17,142 nt of DNA from Oribacterium sp. UBA5894 (GTDB taxonomy: Bacteria > Bacillota > Clostridia > Lachnospirales > Lachnospiraceae). Where the stretch lies: assembly GCA_002431355.1 (NCBI GenBank), contig DJEQ01000110.1, positions 18,765-35,906 of the forward strand, in the 5' to 3' direction. Positions 1-7,350 of this stretch are shown here, in pieces (positions within the stretch are counted from its first letter, which is position 1; each line of letters starts with the position of its first letter). The translations under genes were made by a program, and so were the position numbers. Under the pieces are notes generated by a model. The model did not search any database, was not told where the DNA came from, and saw nothing but the letters and a program-made list of their open reading frames with translations.

Positions 1-208
1 TGCAGAGGGCCTAGTGCTTCTTAGGGACTCGATTTTAGATTTTTTCGCCGCAGGGCGTACTGAGTTCAGAGGGCCACCCGCCACGGAAATGCCGAAACGG
101 AGGTGGCAGGCCGTCATCTCCGGCAAGGTCGTCTCACCGGGGCGGTCGAGTAACGGTGCCCAGGTCGCCTCGCACTATTTTCATCAGGCCGCCTTCCAAG
201 GGCGGGGC

Positions 209-1126
209 TCAGATCACGCGGAACTTGTAGCCGATGCCCCAGACGGTGGAAATCTCCCAGTCAGGATTGCCGTGCAGCTTTTCGCGGAGACGCTTGATAT
301 GGACATCCACGGTGCGGGAATCTCCGGCGAATTCATAGCCCCAGATATGGTCGAGAAGCTGCTCTCTCGTGAAGACCTGGTTCGGTGACGCCGCCAGGAA
401 GTAGAGAAGCTCGAGCTCCTTCGGCGGCATTTCCACCACCTGCCCGTTGTAATAGACCGCATAATTCGTTTTATTGATGATGAGATCCTTGTACTCGAGA
501 TAGTCGCCATTCCGATAGGCATCGAGCCCATCGCCCATGTGCGCCCGGGCATCGGCACCGCCACGGTGCATCTGTCCCGTCTGACCATTGTAGGTATAGA
601 GCTCGCCGGAGCCACTGTCCCCCTCCGCATAGGCGGTAAAGGTGAGGCTTTCGTCTCCGGTGGAGAGCGGAGAGCTCTCGACAAGTCCGGATGGGACCTT
701 TGCCTGCTGCTGAGAGAGCGCAGCATCAACGGCCGCCGTGACTTGGGCATCGGCCTGCTGGTAGCGGCGAAGGACGGCCTTTACGCGTGCCACCAGCTCC
801 TTGGATTCGAACGGCTTCACCATGTAATCATCGGCACCGAGCTCGAGGCCCAGCACCTTGTCGAAGGTTTCGCCCTTTGCGGACAGCATGATGACGGGTA
901 CCTGGGAGCTGGCGCGCAGGCGACGGCACACCTCATAGCCATCAATGCCCGGGAGCATCAGGTCCAGAATTACAAGATTCGGCTGATATTCCGGAAAGAT
1001 CTTCAGCGCCTCCTCACCATCCTCGGCGCAGCGCGTATCAAACATTTCCTTCTCGAGGTAGAGCGAGATCAGCTCCGAGATCGAAGCGTCATCATCAACA
1101 ATGAGGATTTTCTGTTTCTCCGCCAT
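209..1126 (-). CDS. OmpR/PhoB-family response regulator with long linker
   Basis: This is a DNA-binding response regulator of a two-component system, acting in the cytoplasm as a transcription factor after phosphorylation by a sensor kinase. Residues 6-120 form the receiver domain: acidic pocket DDD at 11-13, phosphoacceptor Asp55 in LVILDLMLPG, Lys104 in VKPFE. Residues ~210-305 are a winged helix (RTVDVHIKRLREKL recognition helix, then STVWGIGYKF). The two domains are joined by ~87 residues (122-208) rich in Ala, Gln, Ser, Gly and Asp. Family members usually have only a short linker, so at 305 aa this protein is well above the usual 225-240. The start at 1126 was chosen because AAGGAGG lies just upstream; a longer in-frame start at 1174 has no such site. 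It follows mutS2 on the same strand after 112 bp with no terminator visible between. No histidine kinase gene lies in the window. The regulon is unknown. Confidence 0.93.
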   Translation of the reverse strand: MAEKQKILIVDDDASISELISLYLEKEMFDTRCAEDGEEALKIFPEYQPNLVILDLMLPGIDGYEVCRRLRASSQVPVIMLSAKGETFDKVLGLELGADDYMVKPFESKELVARVKAVLRRYQQADAQVTAAVDAALSQQQAKVPSGLVESSPLSTGDESLTFTAYAEGDSGSGELYTYNGQTGQMHRGGADARAHMGDGLDAYRNGDYLEYKDLIINKTNYAVYYNGQVVEMPPKELELLYFLAASPNQVFTREQLLDHIWGYEFAGDSRTVDVHIKRLREKLHGNPDWEISTVWGIGYKFRVI

Positions 1127-1238
1127 CGCGGGTCCTCCTTTCACTGCTTTACAGAGCCTGCGGCGCCGAAGCATGGCCTCGATCGTCCGTGCCCTGGATC
1201 TTCAGGAAGCCACAACCATCCGGCAGGGGGTCGCAGCA

Positions 1239-3725
1239 TTATTTCTTAAAGGTCACAATCGTGACACCATCCTGGCCCTCACCGAACTCACCGAGACGGA
1301 AGGAATCCACGTACTTCAGCTTCTTCAGCTGGGCATGCACGGCCTTTCGAAGGACACCCGTGCCACGACCATGGACGATACGTGCCTGTGGCAGATGCGC
1401 GAGGTAAGCGTCATCCAGGTACTTCTGAAGCTCTGGAATCGCTTCGGCGGTGGTCTGTCCAATCAGATTGATCTCCGGCGAGATACTCAGAGTCTTCTGC
1501 ATGCGGATATTTCCGGCATGCGACTTTTTCCCCTTCTTTCCCGGTTCGATGCCAGGGCCGGAGACCTTGCCACTGTCCACCAGCTCGATATCCCGTACCG
1601 ATACCTGCGTACGGATGATGCCGGCCGTGACGTACAGCTTTCCATTTCGATCCGGCAGGGTCGAGACGGTCGCGTTCAGATTCATGGAGGCGACATGGAC
1701 GGTATCGCCGATGCGAATGCTCTTCGCAGATACCGGCTGGGACGGCCCCTTCACCTTCTGTCCGGCGGAGAGGCTGGCCTGTGTTTCCCGGAGCTTCTTA
1801 TTCAGGGTGGAACGGGTCTGGTCGGCCTCGAAGACCGCGGCACCGTTCTGCTCCTGCTTCCGTAATTCCTTGACAATGCTGTCGGCCGTTTCCTTCGCGT
1901 CGGCGAGAATCTGGGCGGCCTCCTCTCGTGCCTTCTGGAGAATCTTGTCACGGCCCTTTTCAACGCCGCGGGAGTTTTCCCGTGCGCGCCGCTTGTACTC
2001 CTCGATTTCCGCCTTATAGCGGGCGATTTCCTCTCGCTCCCGTTCCACGGTCACGCGGCTCTCCTCGAGGCTCGCGATGACATCCTCAAACTTGACATCC
2101 TCGTTTTCGAGACGGCTCTTTGCATCGTCGATGATGTAGGATGGCAGGCCCAGCTTCTGTGAGATGGCGAAGGCATTGGACTTGCCTGGTACACCGATGA
2201 GCAGTCGATAGGTCGGACTCAGGGTGTTGACATCGAACTCGCAGCTTGCATTTTCCACACCGTCTGTGGAGAGGGCATAAACCTTGATCTCCGCATAGTG
2301 TGTGGTGGCGACCGTCCGGGTCTTCATGTTATGCAGGAAGTTCAGAATCGCCATTGCGAGGGCAGCACCCTCGGTCGGATCGGTTCCAGCGCCGAGCTCA
2401 TCGAAGAGGCAGAGGCTGTGGCTGTCGGCCTCACGCAGGATACGGACGGTGTTCGTCATATGCGCGGAGAAGGTGGACAGGTTCTGCTCGATGGACTGCT
2501 CATCCCCGATATCGGCGAAGATTTCCTCGAAGACGCCGAGCTCGGAGCCCTCGGCTGCCGGGATGAAGAGTCCCGACTGGCCCATGAGCTGGAAAAGGCC
2601 GATGGTCTTCAGGCAGACGGTTTTACCACCGGTATTCGGTCCGGTGATGACGAGAAGATCAAATTCCTTCCCGAGGTAGACCGTGATGGGAACCACCTTC
2701 TTCGGATCGATCAGCGGATGACGGCCCTGCAGGATGCTGATGTAGTACTGATCGTTCAGCACCGGACGGGTTGCGCGCATCGCGGCGGCGAGCTTCGCCT
2801 TCGCAAACACGAAGTCGAGATGGGCGAGAATGTCGATATCCTGACGAATCTGCGCTGTATACGGCATGAGGGAACCGGAGAGGGTCTCCAGGACCTTCTC
2901 GATCTCCTTCTTTTCGTCGGCCTCCAGCTCGCGGATGTCATTGTTCAGCTTCACGATGCTCATTGGCTCGATGAAAAGCGTGGATCCCGTCGCACTCTGA
3001 TCGTGGACCATTCCTGGGAAGCTGGACTTGTACTCGGCCTTCACCGGGAGACAGTAGCGGCCATCGCGCATGGTAATGACGGCATCCTGCAGAAGTGCAC
3101 GGCTGCCATTCAGAATGCCATTCAGCGTGGTATGGATGCGTTCCTCCAGGACGTGCTTTTTCTTTCGCACGCTGAAAAGCCCGGCGCTTGCGTCATCGGC
3201 GATCTCATCCTCGGAGAGAATGCAGCGGACGATTTCCTTATTTACAGGGGAGAGCGGTTCAATGTCTCGAAAATACGAGGACAGTGCATCGTCTGCACTC
3301 TCCTCCCGGAGCTTCTCTGGATCCGGCTGATTCTTCGTATAGTGGGCATTTAATCGCACGGCTCTCGGTACCGGCTTCGGCGCCTCTGGGCTCTTCTCGC
3401 TGTCCCGGGCATAGGCCTTCGCGCGTCCAGCCACGGTCAGCACGCCGCTGATGGATAGAAGCTCCGCAGCGGAGAGGGAGGCGGCGATTTCCAGTCGCTT
3501 CAGGCTGTCGCGGACATCCTTCACCCCGGAAAAGGAAAGTGTGCCATAGAGGCCGATGCGCAGAAGTGCCGCATCGGTTTCCGCAAGGTTTCGATTGATT
3601 TCTTCGAGATTCGTCGATGGAAGCAGGGCCTCTACGAGCTTTCGTCCCTCCTGGGAGCTCGCGCAGTCCGAGAGACGATCCTTGATTTTATTAAATTCGA
3701 GTGTATGTAATACTTTTTCATTCAT
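1239..3725 (-). CDS. mutS2: MutS2 family endonuclease / ribosome-rescue ATPase
   Basis: This is MutS2, a MutS paralogue without the mismatch-reading domain. Family members bind branched DNA and suppress recombination, or split collided ribosomes. In the 828-aa product the core/lever region covers ~1-330. The ATPase has Walker A GPNTGGKT at 362-369, the FDELGAGTDP Walker B/signature at 441-450 and THYAEIK at 475-481. A charged coiled coil runs over ~540-650, and a C-terminal Smr domain covers ~750-828 with the HGRGTG motif at 785-790. The usual LDLR/LDLH motif of Smr reads INLIG here. Length is slightly above the usual ~785 aa, with an extra Pro/Lys-rich stretch at about 108-145. ATG 3725 starts the conserved MNEKVLHTLEF segment; the longer in-frame start at 3752 would lie upstream of the likely promoter. 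There is no Shine-Dalgarno sequence, and the -10 box ends 7 nt before the start, which suggests a leaderless mRNA. It is divergent from the HtrA-like gene. Confidence 0.96.
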   Translation of the reverse strand: MNEKVLHTLEFNKIKDRLSDCASSQEGRKLVEALLPSTNLEEINRNLAETDAALLRIGLYGTLSFSGVKDVRDSLKRLEIAASLSAAELLSISGVLTVAGRAKAYARDSEKSPEAPKPVPRAVRLNAHYTKNQPDPEKLREESADDALSSYFRDIEPLSPVNKEIVRCILSEDEIADDASAGLFSVRKKKHVLEERIHTTLNGILNGSRALLQDAVITMRDGRYCLPVKAEYKSSFPGMVHDQSATGSTLFIEPMSIVKLNNDIRELEADEKKEIEKVLETLSGSLMPYTAQIRQDIDILAHLDFVFAKAKLAAAMRATRPVLNDQYYISILQGRHPLIDPKKVVPITVYLGKEFDLLVITGPNTGGKTVCLKTIGLFQLMGQSGLFIPAAEGSELGVFEEIFADIGDEQSIEQNLSTFSAHMTNTVRILREADSHSLCLFDELGAGTDPTEGAALAMAILNFLHNMKTRTVATTHYAEIKVYALSTDGVENASCEFDVNTLSPTYRLLIGVPGKSNAFAISQKLGLPSYIIDDAKSRLENEDVKFEDVIASLEESRVTVEREREEIARYKAEIEEYKRRARENSRGVEKGRDKILQKAREEAAQILADAKETADSIVKELRKQEQNGAAVFEADQTRSTLNKKLRETQASLSAGQKVKGPSQPVSAKSIRIGDTVHVASMNLNATVSTLPDRNGKLYVTAGIIRTQVSVRDIELVDSGKVSGPGIEPGKKGKKSHAGNIRMQKTLSISPEINLIGQTTAEAIPELQKYLDDAYLAHLPQARIVHGRGTGVLRKAVHAQLKKLKYVDSFRLGEFGEGQDGVTIVTFKK

Positions 3726-3732
3726 AGCTATC

Positions 3733-3741
3733 AGTATAGCA
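3733..3741 (-). promoter_or_regulatory. Probable extended -10 promoter of mutS2
   Basis: On the minus strand the sequence reads TGC TATACT, then GATAGCT and the mutS2 ATG. TG one base ahead of TATACT is an extended -10 motif, which can work without a good -35 box; none is visible at 16-18 bp. The predicted transcript start falls at or next to the ATG. This is inferred from the motif alone. Confidence 0.55.
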
Positions 3742-3746
3742 CAGGA

Positions 3747-3763
3747 ACGCAAATTTCTTGCGT
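3747..3763. promoter_or_regulatory. Inverted repeat in the mutS2/HtrA-like divergent spacer
   Basis: A perfect inverted repeat ACGCAA-N5-TTGCGT is centred on 3755, between the two divergent genes. Its right arm is exactly the -35 box (TTGCGT) of the plus-strand promoter. It also lies just upstream of the mutS2 extended -10, so a bound protein could affect both promoters. An operator role is inference; chance is possible for a 6-bp arm. Confidence 0.4.
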
Positions 3764-3786
3764 GAAAATATCATCATGGGTATAAT
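3758..3786 (+). promoter_or_regulatory. Sigma-A-type promoter of HtrA-like gene
   Basis: TTGCGT (3758-3763), a 17-bp spacer and a perfect TATAAT (3781-3786) form a strong housekeeping promoter. The start codon of the HtrA-like gene begins at 3793, only 6 nt after the -10 box. Transcription would therefore begin at or within a base or two of the ATG, giving a leaderless mRNA. Confidence 0.75.
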
Positions 3787-3792
3787 TGCCGT

Positions 3793-5154
3793 ATGGCAGA
3801 AAAAGACTTTATTAAAGAGAATATCGTGGGTCGGAAGGAGGACTGGCGGAAGCGCACGAAGCACTATGCACGTGTGATGATTTCTGCGCTTCTTTTCGGC
3901 TCTGTGAGTGCAGCGGCCTTCGCCGGGCTGGAGCCGAAGCTCAGAGAGCATTTCTACCCGCTTGAAACAGAGGCAGTCGTGCTGGAAACCGAGGAGCTCC
4001 CGTCGGAGAGTGATGCTCTGGCCGAGTCCGGAGAGAGTGAAGGCGGAACGTCGGCGGTGGAGGGTGCAGCGTCCTCCGGCGACGCGTCGACAGCGAGCAG
4101 TGAAGCGGAGACCTCCGTGGCGGAGACGGCTGCCGTCGAGGAAACGACGCCCGTGGAGGACCTCGTGGAGCAGGCCATGGACGCGCACGTCTACCGAGTG
4201 GAGGATGTGGAGAACCTGAATCTCGCGCTCCGACATGTGGCCTCCGAGGCGGAGCAGAGCCTTGTGGAGGTGGAGAGCCGGGATACGAGCACCGACATGT
4301 TCGGGCTCGAGGTGGCGTCCGGCCATCAGGCGGCCGGTATTCTCATTGCCCGAACCGGGGATGAGCTTCTCGTACTGACCTCTTCGGACATCCTTCAGGA
4401 CGGTGCCTCGATCAGTGTGAAGATCGGGGGCGTGTCCTATGCGGCCGAGCTGAAGGCGAAGGATGAGGCGGATGGCATCGCGGTCGTTTCCATTGCCCAG
4501 CATACCCTGAGTGCGAAGGATCGACATGAGCTTCGGACCGTGACGATCGGCAATGCTGGTCGCCTGCAGCGTGGGGACCTTCTTCTTGCGGTCGGTGCAC
4601 CCGATGGGAGCTTCCCATCCTGTACGACCGGAATCCTTTCGTCCGTGACGTATAATACCTCGTACATCGATGGCAGCATTGCCGCCATGCAGGCGGATCT
4701 TCATGCAGAAGCGAAAAGCGGCACCTTCGTGCTGAATACGAAGGGCGAGCTCATCGGCTGGGTCAGCAGCCACCTCGGTGACACGGTGGAGGGGTATCAG
4801 CGGATTGCGGTGGTGACGGATTTCCTCGCACAGATTCAGAAGCTGTCGAATGGCGCCTCCTACCCGTACCTCGGCTTCCATGCACAGGAGGTGAACGACG
4901 AGATGGGGCGCGCGGGACTGCCGAAGGGCCTCTATATCAAGGAATGCGAGAAGAACTCACCGGCGTACAATGCCGGCATCCAGAGTGGCGATGTGCTCAC
5001 GCGCATTGAGGACACGGAGATCACGAACATGCCGGAATTCCGAAAGGTGCTTGGCACGCTGGAAGCGGGCGATGAGATCCGGGTGACGGTGCAGCGGCAG
5101 CGTGGCGTGGAGTACAGCGAGGTGGAATATAAGGTGACGGTGGGAGCGCGCTGA
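3793..5154 (+). CDS. Membrane-anchored HtrA-like (S1C) protein with PDZ domain, probably catalytically inactive
   Basis: The 453-aa product has a basic cytoplasmic N-terminus (1-27), one membrane helix (~28-47), an acidic Glu/Ser/Ala-rich extracellular linker (~57-135), a chymotrypsin-like fold of the HtrA/DegP family (~150-350) and a C-terminal PDZ domain (~358-450). Active HtrA enzymes have His in a TNxHV-type motif, an Asp, and Ser in GNSGGP. Here the His position reads LTSSDIL (195-201) with no His. An Asp candidate is present (DEADGIAV, 224-231), and the serine motif is reduced to EAKSGTF (306-312). A peptide-binding or scaffold role outside the membrane is therefore more likely than proteolysis. 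There is no Shine-Dalgarno before ATG 3793, but the N-terminal MAEKDFIKENIV resembles the conserved start of clostridial relatives, which supports this start and a leaderless transcript. The stop at 5152-5154 overlaps a downstream ATG by one base. Confidence 0.85.
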   Translation: MAEKDFIKENIVGRKEDWRKRTKHYARVMISALLFGSVSAAAFAGLEPKLREHFYPLETEAVVLETEELPSESDALAESGESEGGTSAVEGAASSGDASTASSEAETSVAETAAVEETTPVEDLVEQAMDAHVYRVEDVENLNLALRHVASEAEQSLVEVESRDTSTDMFGLEVASGHQAAGILIARTGDELLVLTSSDILQDGASISVKIGGVSYAAELKAKDEADGIAVVSIAQHTLSAKDRHELRTVTIGNAGRLQRGDLLLAVGAPDGSFPSCTTGILSSVTYNTSYIDGSIAAMQADLHAEAKSGTFVLNTKGELIGWVSSHLGDTVEGYQRIAVVTDFLAQIQKLSNGASYPYLGFHAQEVNDEMGRAGLPKGLYIKECEKNSPAYNAGIQSGDVLTRIEDTEITNMPEFRKVLGTLEAGDEIRVTVQRQRGVEYSEVEYKVTVGAR

Positions 5155-5336
5155 TGAGAAAGCTGCCGATCCGAAAGCCTGCGCTCCAAAGTGGAGACGG
5201 TATTCGATCTGGGCGACGGACGGATCCTCATCGGCCGGATCCGGAAACGTTGCACCTTGCTTCTTCATGTGCTAGTATGGGCGGAAGTGACGCGGCTCCA
5301 TGGACGCGCCGCCCGGACGCTTCGGCGAGCGCGTGA
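5154..5336 (+). other. Gap 5155-5429 with doubtful small ORFs
   Basis: The 275 bp between the HtrA-like gene and yhaM hold no gene I can recognise. An ATG overlapping the upstream stop opens a 60-codon frame (to 5336), rich in Arg, Pro, Ser and Asp, without domain features. A second frame from GTG 5191 to the stop at 5349 (52 codons, with FDLGDGRILIGRI near its start) looks slightly more protein-like but has no ribosome binding site. Neither can be supported as a real gene. A perfect 14-bp palindrome CCTTCGCGCGAAGG lies at 5368-5381, without a T-run after it. Confidence 0.2.
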
Positions 5337-5386
5337 AGAGGACCGGTGAGAACACGCCGGTGAAAGGCCTTCGCGCGAAGGAAACA

Positions 5387-5417
5387 TTGACAGCAGGTAC
5401 AGCTTCCCATGGATTAG
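5387..5417 (+). promoter_or_regulatory. Possible promoter upstream of yhaM
   Basis: A perfect -35 box TTGACA lies at 5387-5392, 37 bp before the yhaM start. The -10 region is poor: the best match is GATTAG at 5412-5417 with a 19-bp spacer. The -35 match and position favour a yhaM promoter, but the -10 is weak enough that read-through from the HtrA-like gene is equally possible. Confidence 0.3.
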
Positions 5418-5429
5418 AAAGAAAAGAAA

Positions 5430-6452
5430 ATGGAATTTAACGAGTTTTTCAGAGAACAGAATGCATCGGCCCCGAAGGGCGGGATGCGCTTTATCGAGAG
5501 CTTTTATGACGGCATGCGGGTCGCAGATACCTACCTTGTGAAGACGAAGAACGCCGCCACGACGAAGAATGGCAAGGAATACCTGAACGTCACGCTTCAG
5601 GATCGGACCGGACAGGTGGATGCGAAGGTCTGGGAGCCGAACTCGCCGGGCATTTCAGACTTCGATGTGCTCGACTATGTCTATGTCGAGGGCAATGTCT
5701 CCGTCTATAATGGCAGCAATCAGCTCAGCATTCAGCGACTCCGGGTGGCGAAGGAGGGCTCCTACGACCCGAAGAATTATCTTCCGGTATCGGGACGCCC
5801 GATCGAGGAGATGGATCAGGAGCTGCAGCAGATGATCAAATCGGTGAAGAATCCGTACCTGAATCGCCTGCTGAACATGATTTTTCTTGAGAATGAAGGC
5901 TTCCATAAGGAGTTTTTACAGCACTCCGCTGCGAAGTCCGTGCATCATGGCTATGTCGGTGGACTTGCGGAGCATACGCTGTCGGTGGCGGCCATCTGTG
6001 ATTACTTCGCAAAGCATTATCCAGACCTCCATCGGGATCTTCTCGTCACGGCCGCGCTCTGCCACGACATCGGAAAGGTGCAGGAGCTGACCGCGTTCCC
6101 ACGGAACGACTACAGCGACGTCGGACAGCTGATTGGTCACATCGTGATCGGCTATCAGAACGTCATCAATACCGCAAAGAAGATTCCGGATTTCCCGGAG
6201 ACCCTCGCTGCGGAGCTGGGACATTGCATCCTCGCACACCACGGTGAGCTGGAGTATGGCTCTCCGAAGAAGCCGGCGCTCATGGAGGCCATGGCGCTGT
6301 CCTTCGCAGACAATGTCGATGCGAAGCTCGAAACGATGCGCGAGGCAATCGCCGCAGCAGGTAAGGGCGGCAAGGCCCCGGATGCGAACGGCTGGCTCGG
6401 CTTTAACCGCCTCATTGATTCGAATCTTCGAAAGACCAGTGATTTTTCTTAA
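5430..6452 (+). CDS. yhaM: 3'-5' exoribonuclease YhaM family (OB fold + HD domain)
   Basis: YhaM-type enzymes trim RNA (and single-stranded DNA) from the 3' end in the cytoplasm of Gram-positive bacteria. The 340-aa product has an N-terminal nucleic-acid-binding OB fold (~30-108, including NGKEYLNVTLQDRTGQVDAKVW) and an HD metal-dependent domain (~165-310). Metal-ligand candidates are HHG at 172-174, His182, HD at 212-213 in ALCHDIGK, His237, HH at 270-271 in LAHHGELEYG, and Asp294 in SFADNVDAK. It is slightly longer than the B. subtilis enzyme (314 aa), with ~18 extra residues before MRFIESFYDG. ATG 5430 was kept because a purine-rich stretch (AAAGAAAAG) precedes it; Met19 of this frame is an alternative start. 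A strong terminator follows 30 bp downstream, so it ends its transcription unit. Confidence 0.93.
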   Translation: MEFNEFFREQNASAPKGGMRFIESFYDGMRVADTYLVKTKNAATTKNGKEYLNVTLQDRTGQVDAKVWEPNSPGISDFDVLDYVYVEGNVSVYNGSNQLSIQRLRVAKEGSYDPKNYLPVSGRPIEEMDQELQQMIKSVKNPYLNRLLNMIFLENEGFHKEFLQHSAAKSVHHGYVGGLAEHTLSVAAICDYFAKHYPDLHRDLLVTAALCHDIGKVQELTAFPRNDYSDVGQLIGHIVIGYQNVINTAKKIPDFPETLAAELGHCILAHHGELEYGSPKKPALMEAMALSFADNVDAKLETMREAIAAAGKGGKAPDANGWLGFNRLIDSNLRKTSDFS

Positions 6453-6483
6453 AATAAGATACCTTCCTGTGAAGGAACTTCAG

Positions 6484-6517
6484 AGAGCTGTCGCACACGC
6501 TGCGGCAGCTCTTTTCT
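6484..6517 (+). terminator. Rho-independent terminator after yhaM
   Basis: An 11-bp stem pairs GAGCTGTCGCA (6485-6495) with TGCGGCAGCTC (6501-6511), with one G-U pair and a 5-nt loop, followed by TTTTCTGT. This is a canonical intrinsic terminator for yhaM and separates it from the pot operon. The 3' arm sequence TGCGGCAGCT recurs at 6553-6562 followed by five more Ts, so a second, alternative pairing is possible. Confidence 0.85.
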
Positions 6518-6608
6518 GTGCAGGGCCTTCTTGCCTAGAACTCCCCGGGCCATGCGGCAGCTTTTTTCCATGCGCCCTGTAATTTTCCTGTAAAAAGTAA
6601 ATTATGAA

Positions 6609-6636
6609 TTGATTTAAAGTTTAGTTATAGTATAAT
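6609..6636 (+). promoter_or_regulatory. Promoter of the XRE-cupin/pot operon
   Basis: TTGATT (6609-6614), a 16-bp spacer and a perfect TATAAT (6631-6636) sit downstream of the yhaM terminator and upstream of the regulator gene. Transcription would start near 6643, giving a leader of about 127 nt before the first start codon at 6770. Confidence 0.75.
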
Positions 6637-6681
6637 GAACCTCGGCTTTAAAAGTTTAGTAATAGAATATCGGAAGTTTAG
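6617..6681 (+). repeat. Three direct AAGTTTAG copies at the pot operon promoter
   Basis: AAGTTTAG occurs at 6617-6624, 6652-6659 and 6674-6681 in the same orientation. The first two copies share more: AAAGTTTAGT, then T or A, ATAG, T or A, ATA. The first lies between the -35 and -10 boxes and the others in the early transcript. This is a natural place for an autoregulatory operator of the XRE-cupin protein encoded just downstream. The binding claim is inference; the repeats are direct, whereas many XRE proteins use inverted sites. Confidence 0.5.
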
Positions 6682-6769
6682 CAAAAAGCAGTGCACATGA
6701 GGATGAAAGCAGGGAGCTCTGAAGAGGAACGAAGGACAGTATCCTAGGACACTGCAAGAGGAAGCATGC

Positions 6770-7327
6770 ATGGAAACAGAACAGGTGAACGTCGAAATCG
6801 GACGGAAAATTAAAAACCTCCGGAACAGGAACGGGCTCACGCAGCAGGAGCTTGCGGACCGGACGGAGCTCACGAAGGGCTTTATCTCTCAGCTGGAGCG
6901 CGGACAGGTCTCCCCTTCCGTCGTGACGCTGATGGATCTGATCGAGTGTCTCGGGACGACGCCAGGAGAGTTTTTTAAGGCCTCGTCGCAGGAGCAGATC
7001 GTCTTTACCTCGGCAGACTGCTTCGAGAAGGTGGATGAGCAGGGAAACTGTCGCAAATGGCTGGTGCCGACGGCACAGAAGTTCGAGATGGAGCCGCTGC
7101 TCGTGACATTGGCCCCACATCAGGCACTCGAAGAGGACAAGCCGCATACGGGAGAAGAATTCGGCTATGTCATAAGTGGAAAAATCAAGGTACATTTCGG
7201 TGATGAGGTTTACACGGTGAAGGCCGGGGAGAGCTTCTACTACCGTACGACACAGGTCCACTGGATCTCGAATCCGAGCGCGAAGCCGGCGAAGTATCTG
7301 TGGATCAGCACACCGCCAGAGTTTTAA
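6770..7327 (+). CDS. XRE-family transcriptional regulator with C-terminal cupin domain
   Basis: The 185-aa product joins a lambda-Cro/XRE helix-turn-helix (~8-65, with GLTQQELADRTELTKGFISQ and LERGQVSPS) to a cupin sensor domain (~105-182). The cupin keeps HTGEEFGYVISGKI (His126, Glu130) and TQVHWISNP (His164), the usual ligand positions of the fold. Proteins of this architecture (PuuR/SinR-like) sit at the head of polyamine-uptake operons in Firmicutes and sense a small ligand, here probably a polyamine. It is the first gene of a five-gene unit; potA starts 24 bp after its stop. The ribosome binding site AGAGGAAG lies 6 bp before ATG 6770. Control of its own operon through the AAGTTTAG repeats is likely but not shown. 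Confidence 0.92.
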   Translation: METEQVNVEIGRKIKNLRNRNGLTQQELADRTELTKGFISQLERGQVSPSVVTLMDLIECLGTTPGEFFKASSQEQIVFTSADCFEKVDEQGNCRKWLVPTAQKFEMEPLLVTLAPHQALEEDKPHTGEEFGYVISGKIKVHFGDEVYTVKAGESFYYRTTQVHWISNPSAKPAKYLWISTPPEF

Positions 7328-7350
7328 TGGGAAGCAGGAAGGGAAAAACT

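Noticed and set aside
14..388. 124-codon plus-strand frame at the left edge
   Set aside because: Its 3' half is antisense to the response regulator DNA-binding domain, it has no ribosome binding site, and its composition is not protein-like.
3718..4881. 387-codon minus-strand frame opposite the HtrA-like gene
   Set aside because: It is the antisense of a convincing coding region. Its His/Arg-rich composition, without recognisable domains, is typical of a shadow frame in GC-rich DNA.
5368..5381. Terminator at the CCTTCGCGCGAAGG palindrome
   Set aside because: It has no T-run, and the palindrome can form only a short stem with almost no loop. It was kept as a sequence note only.
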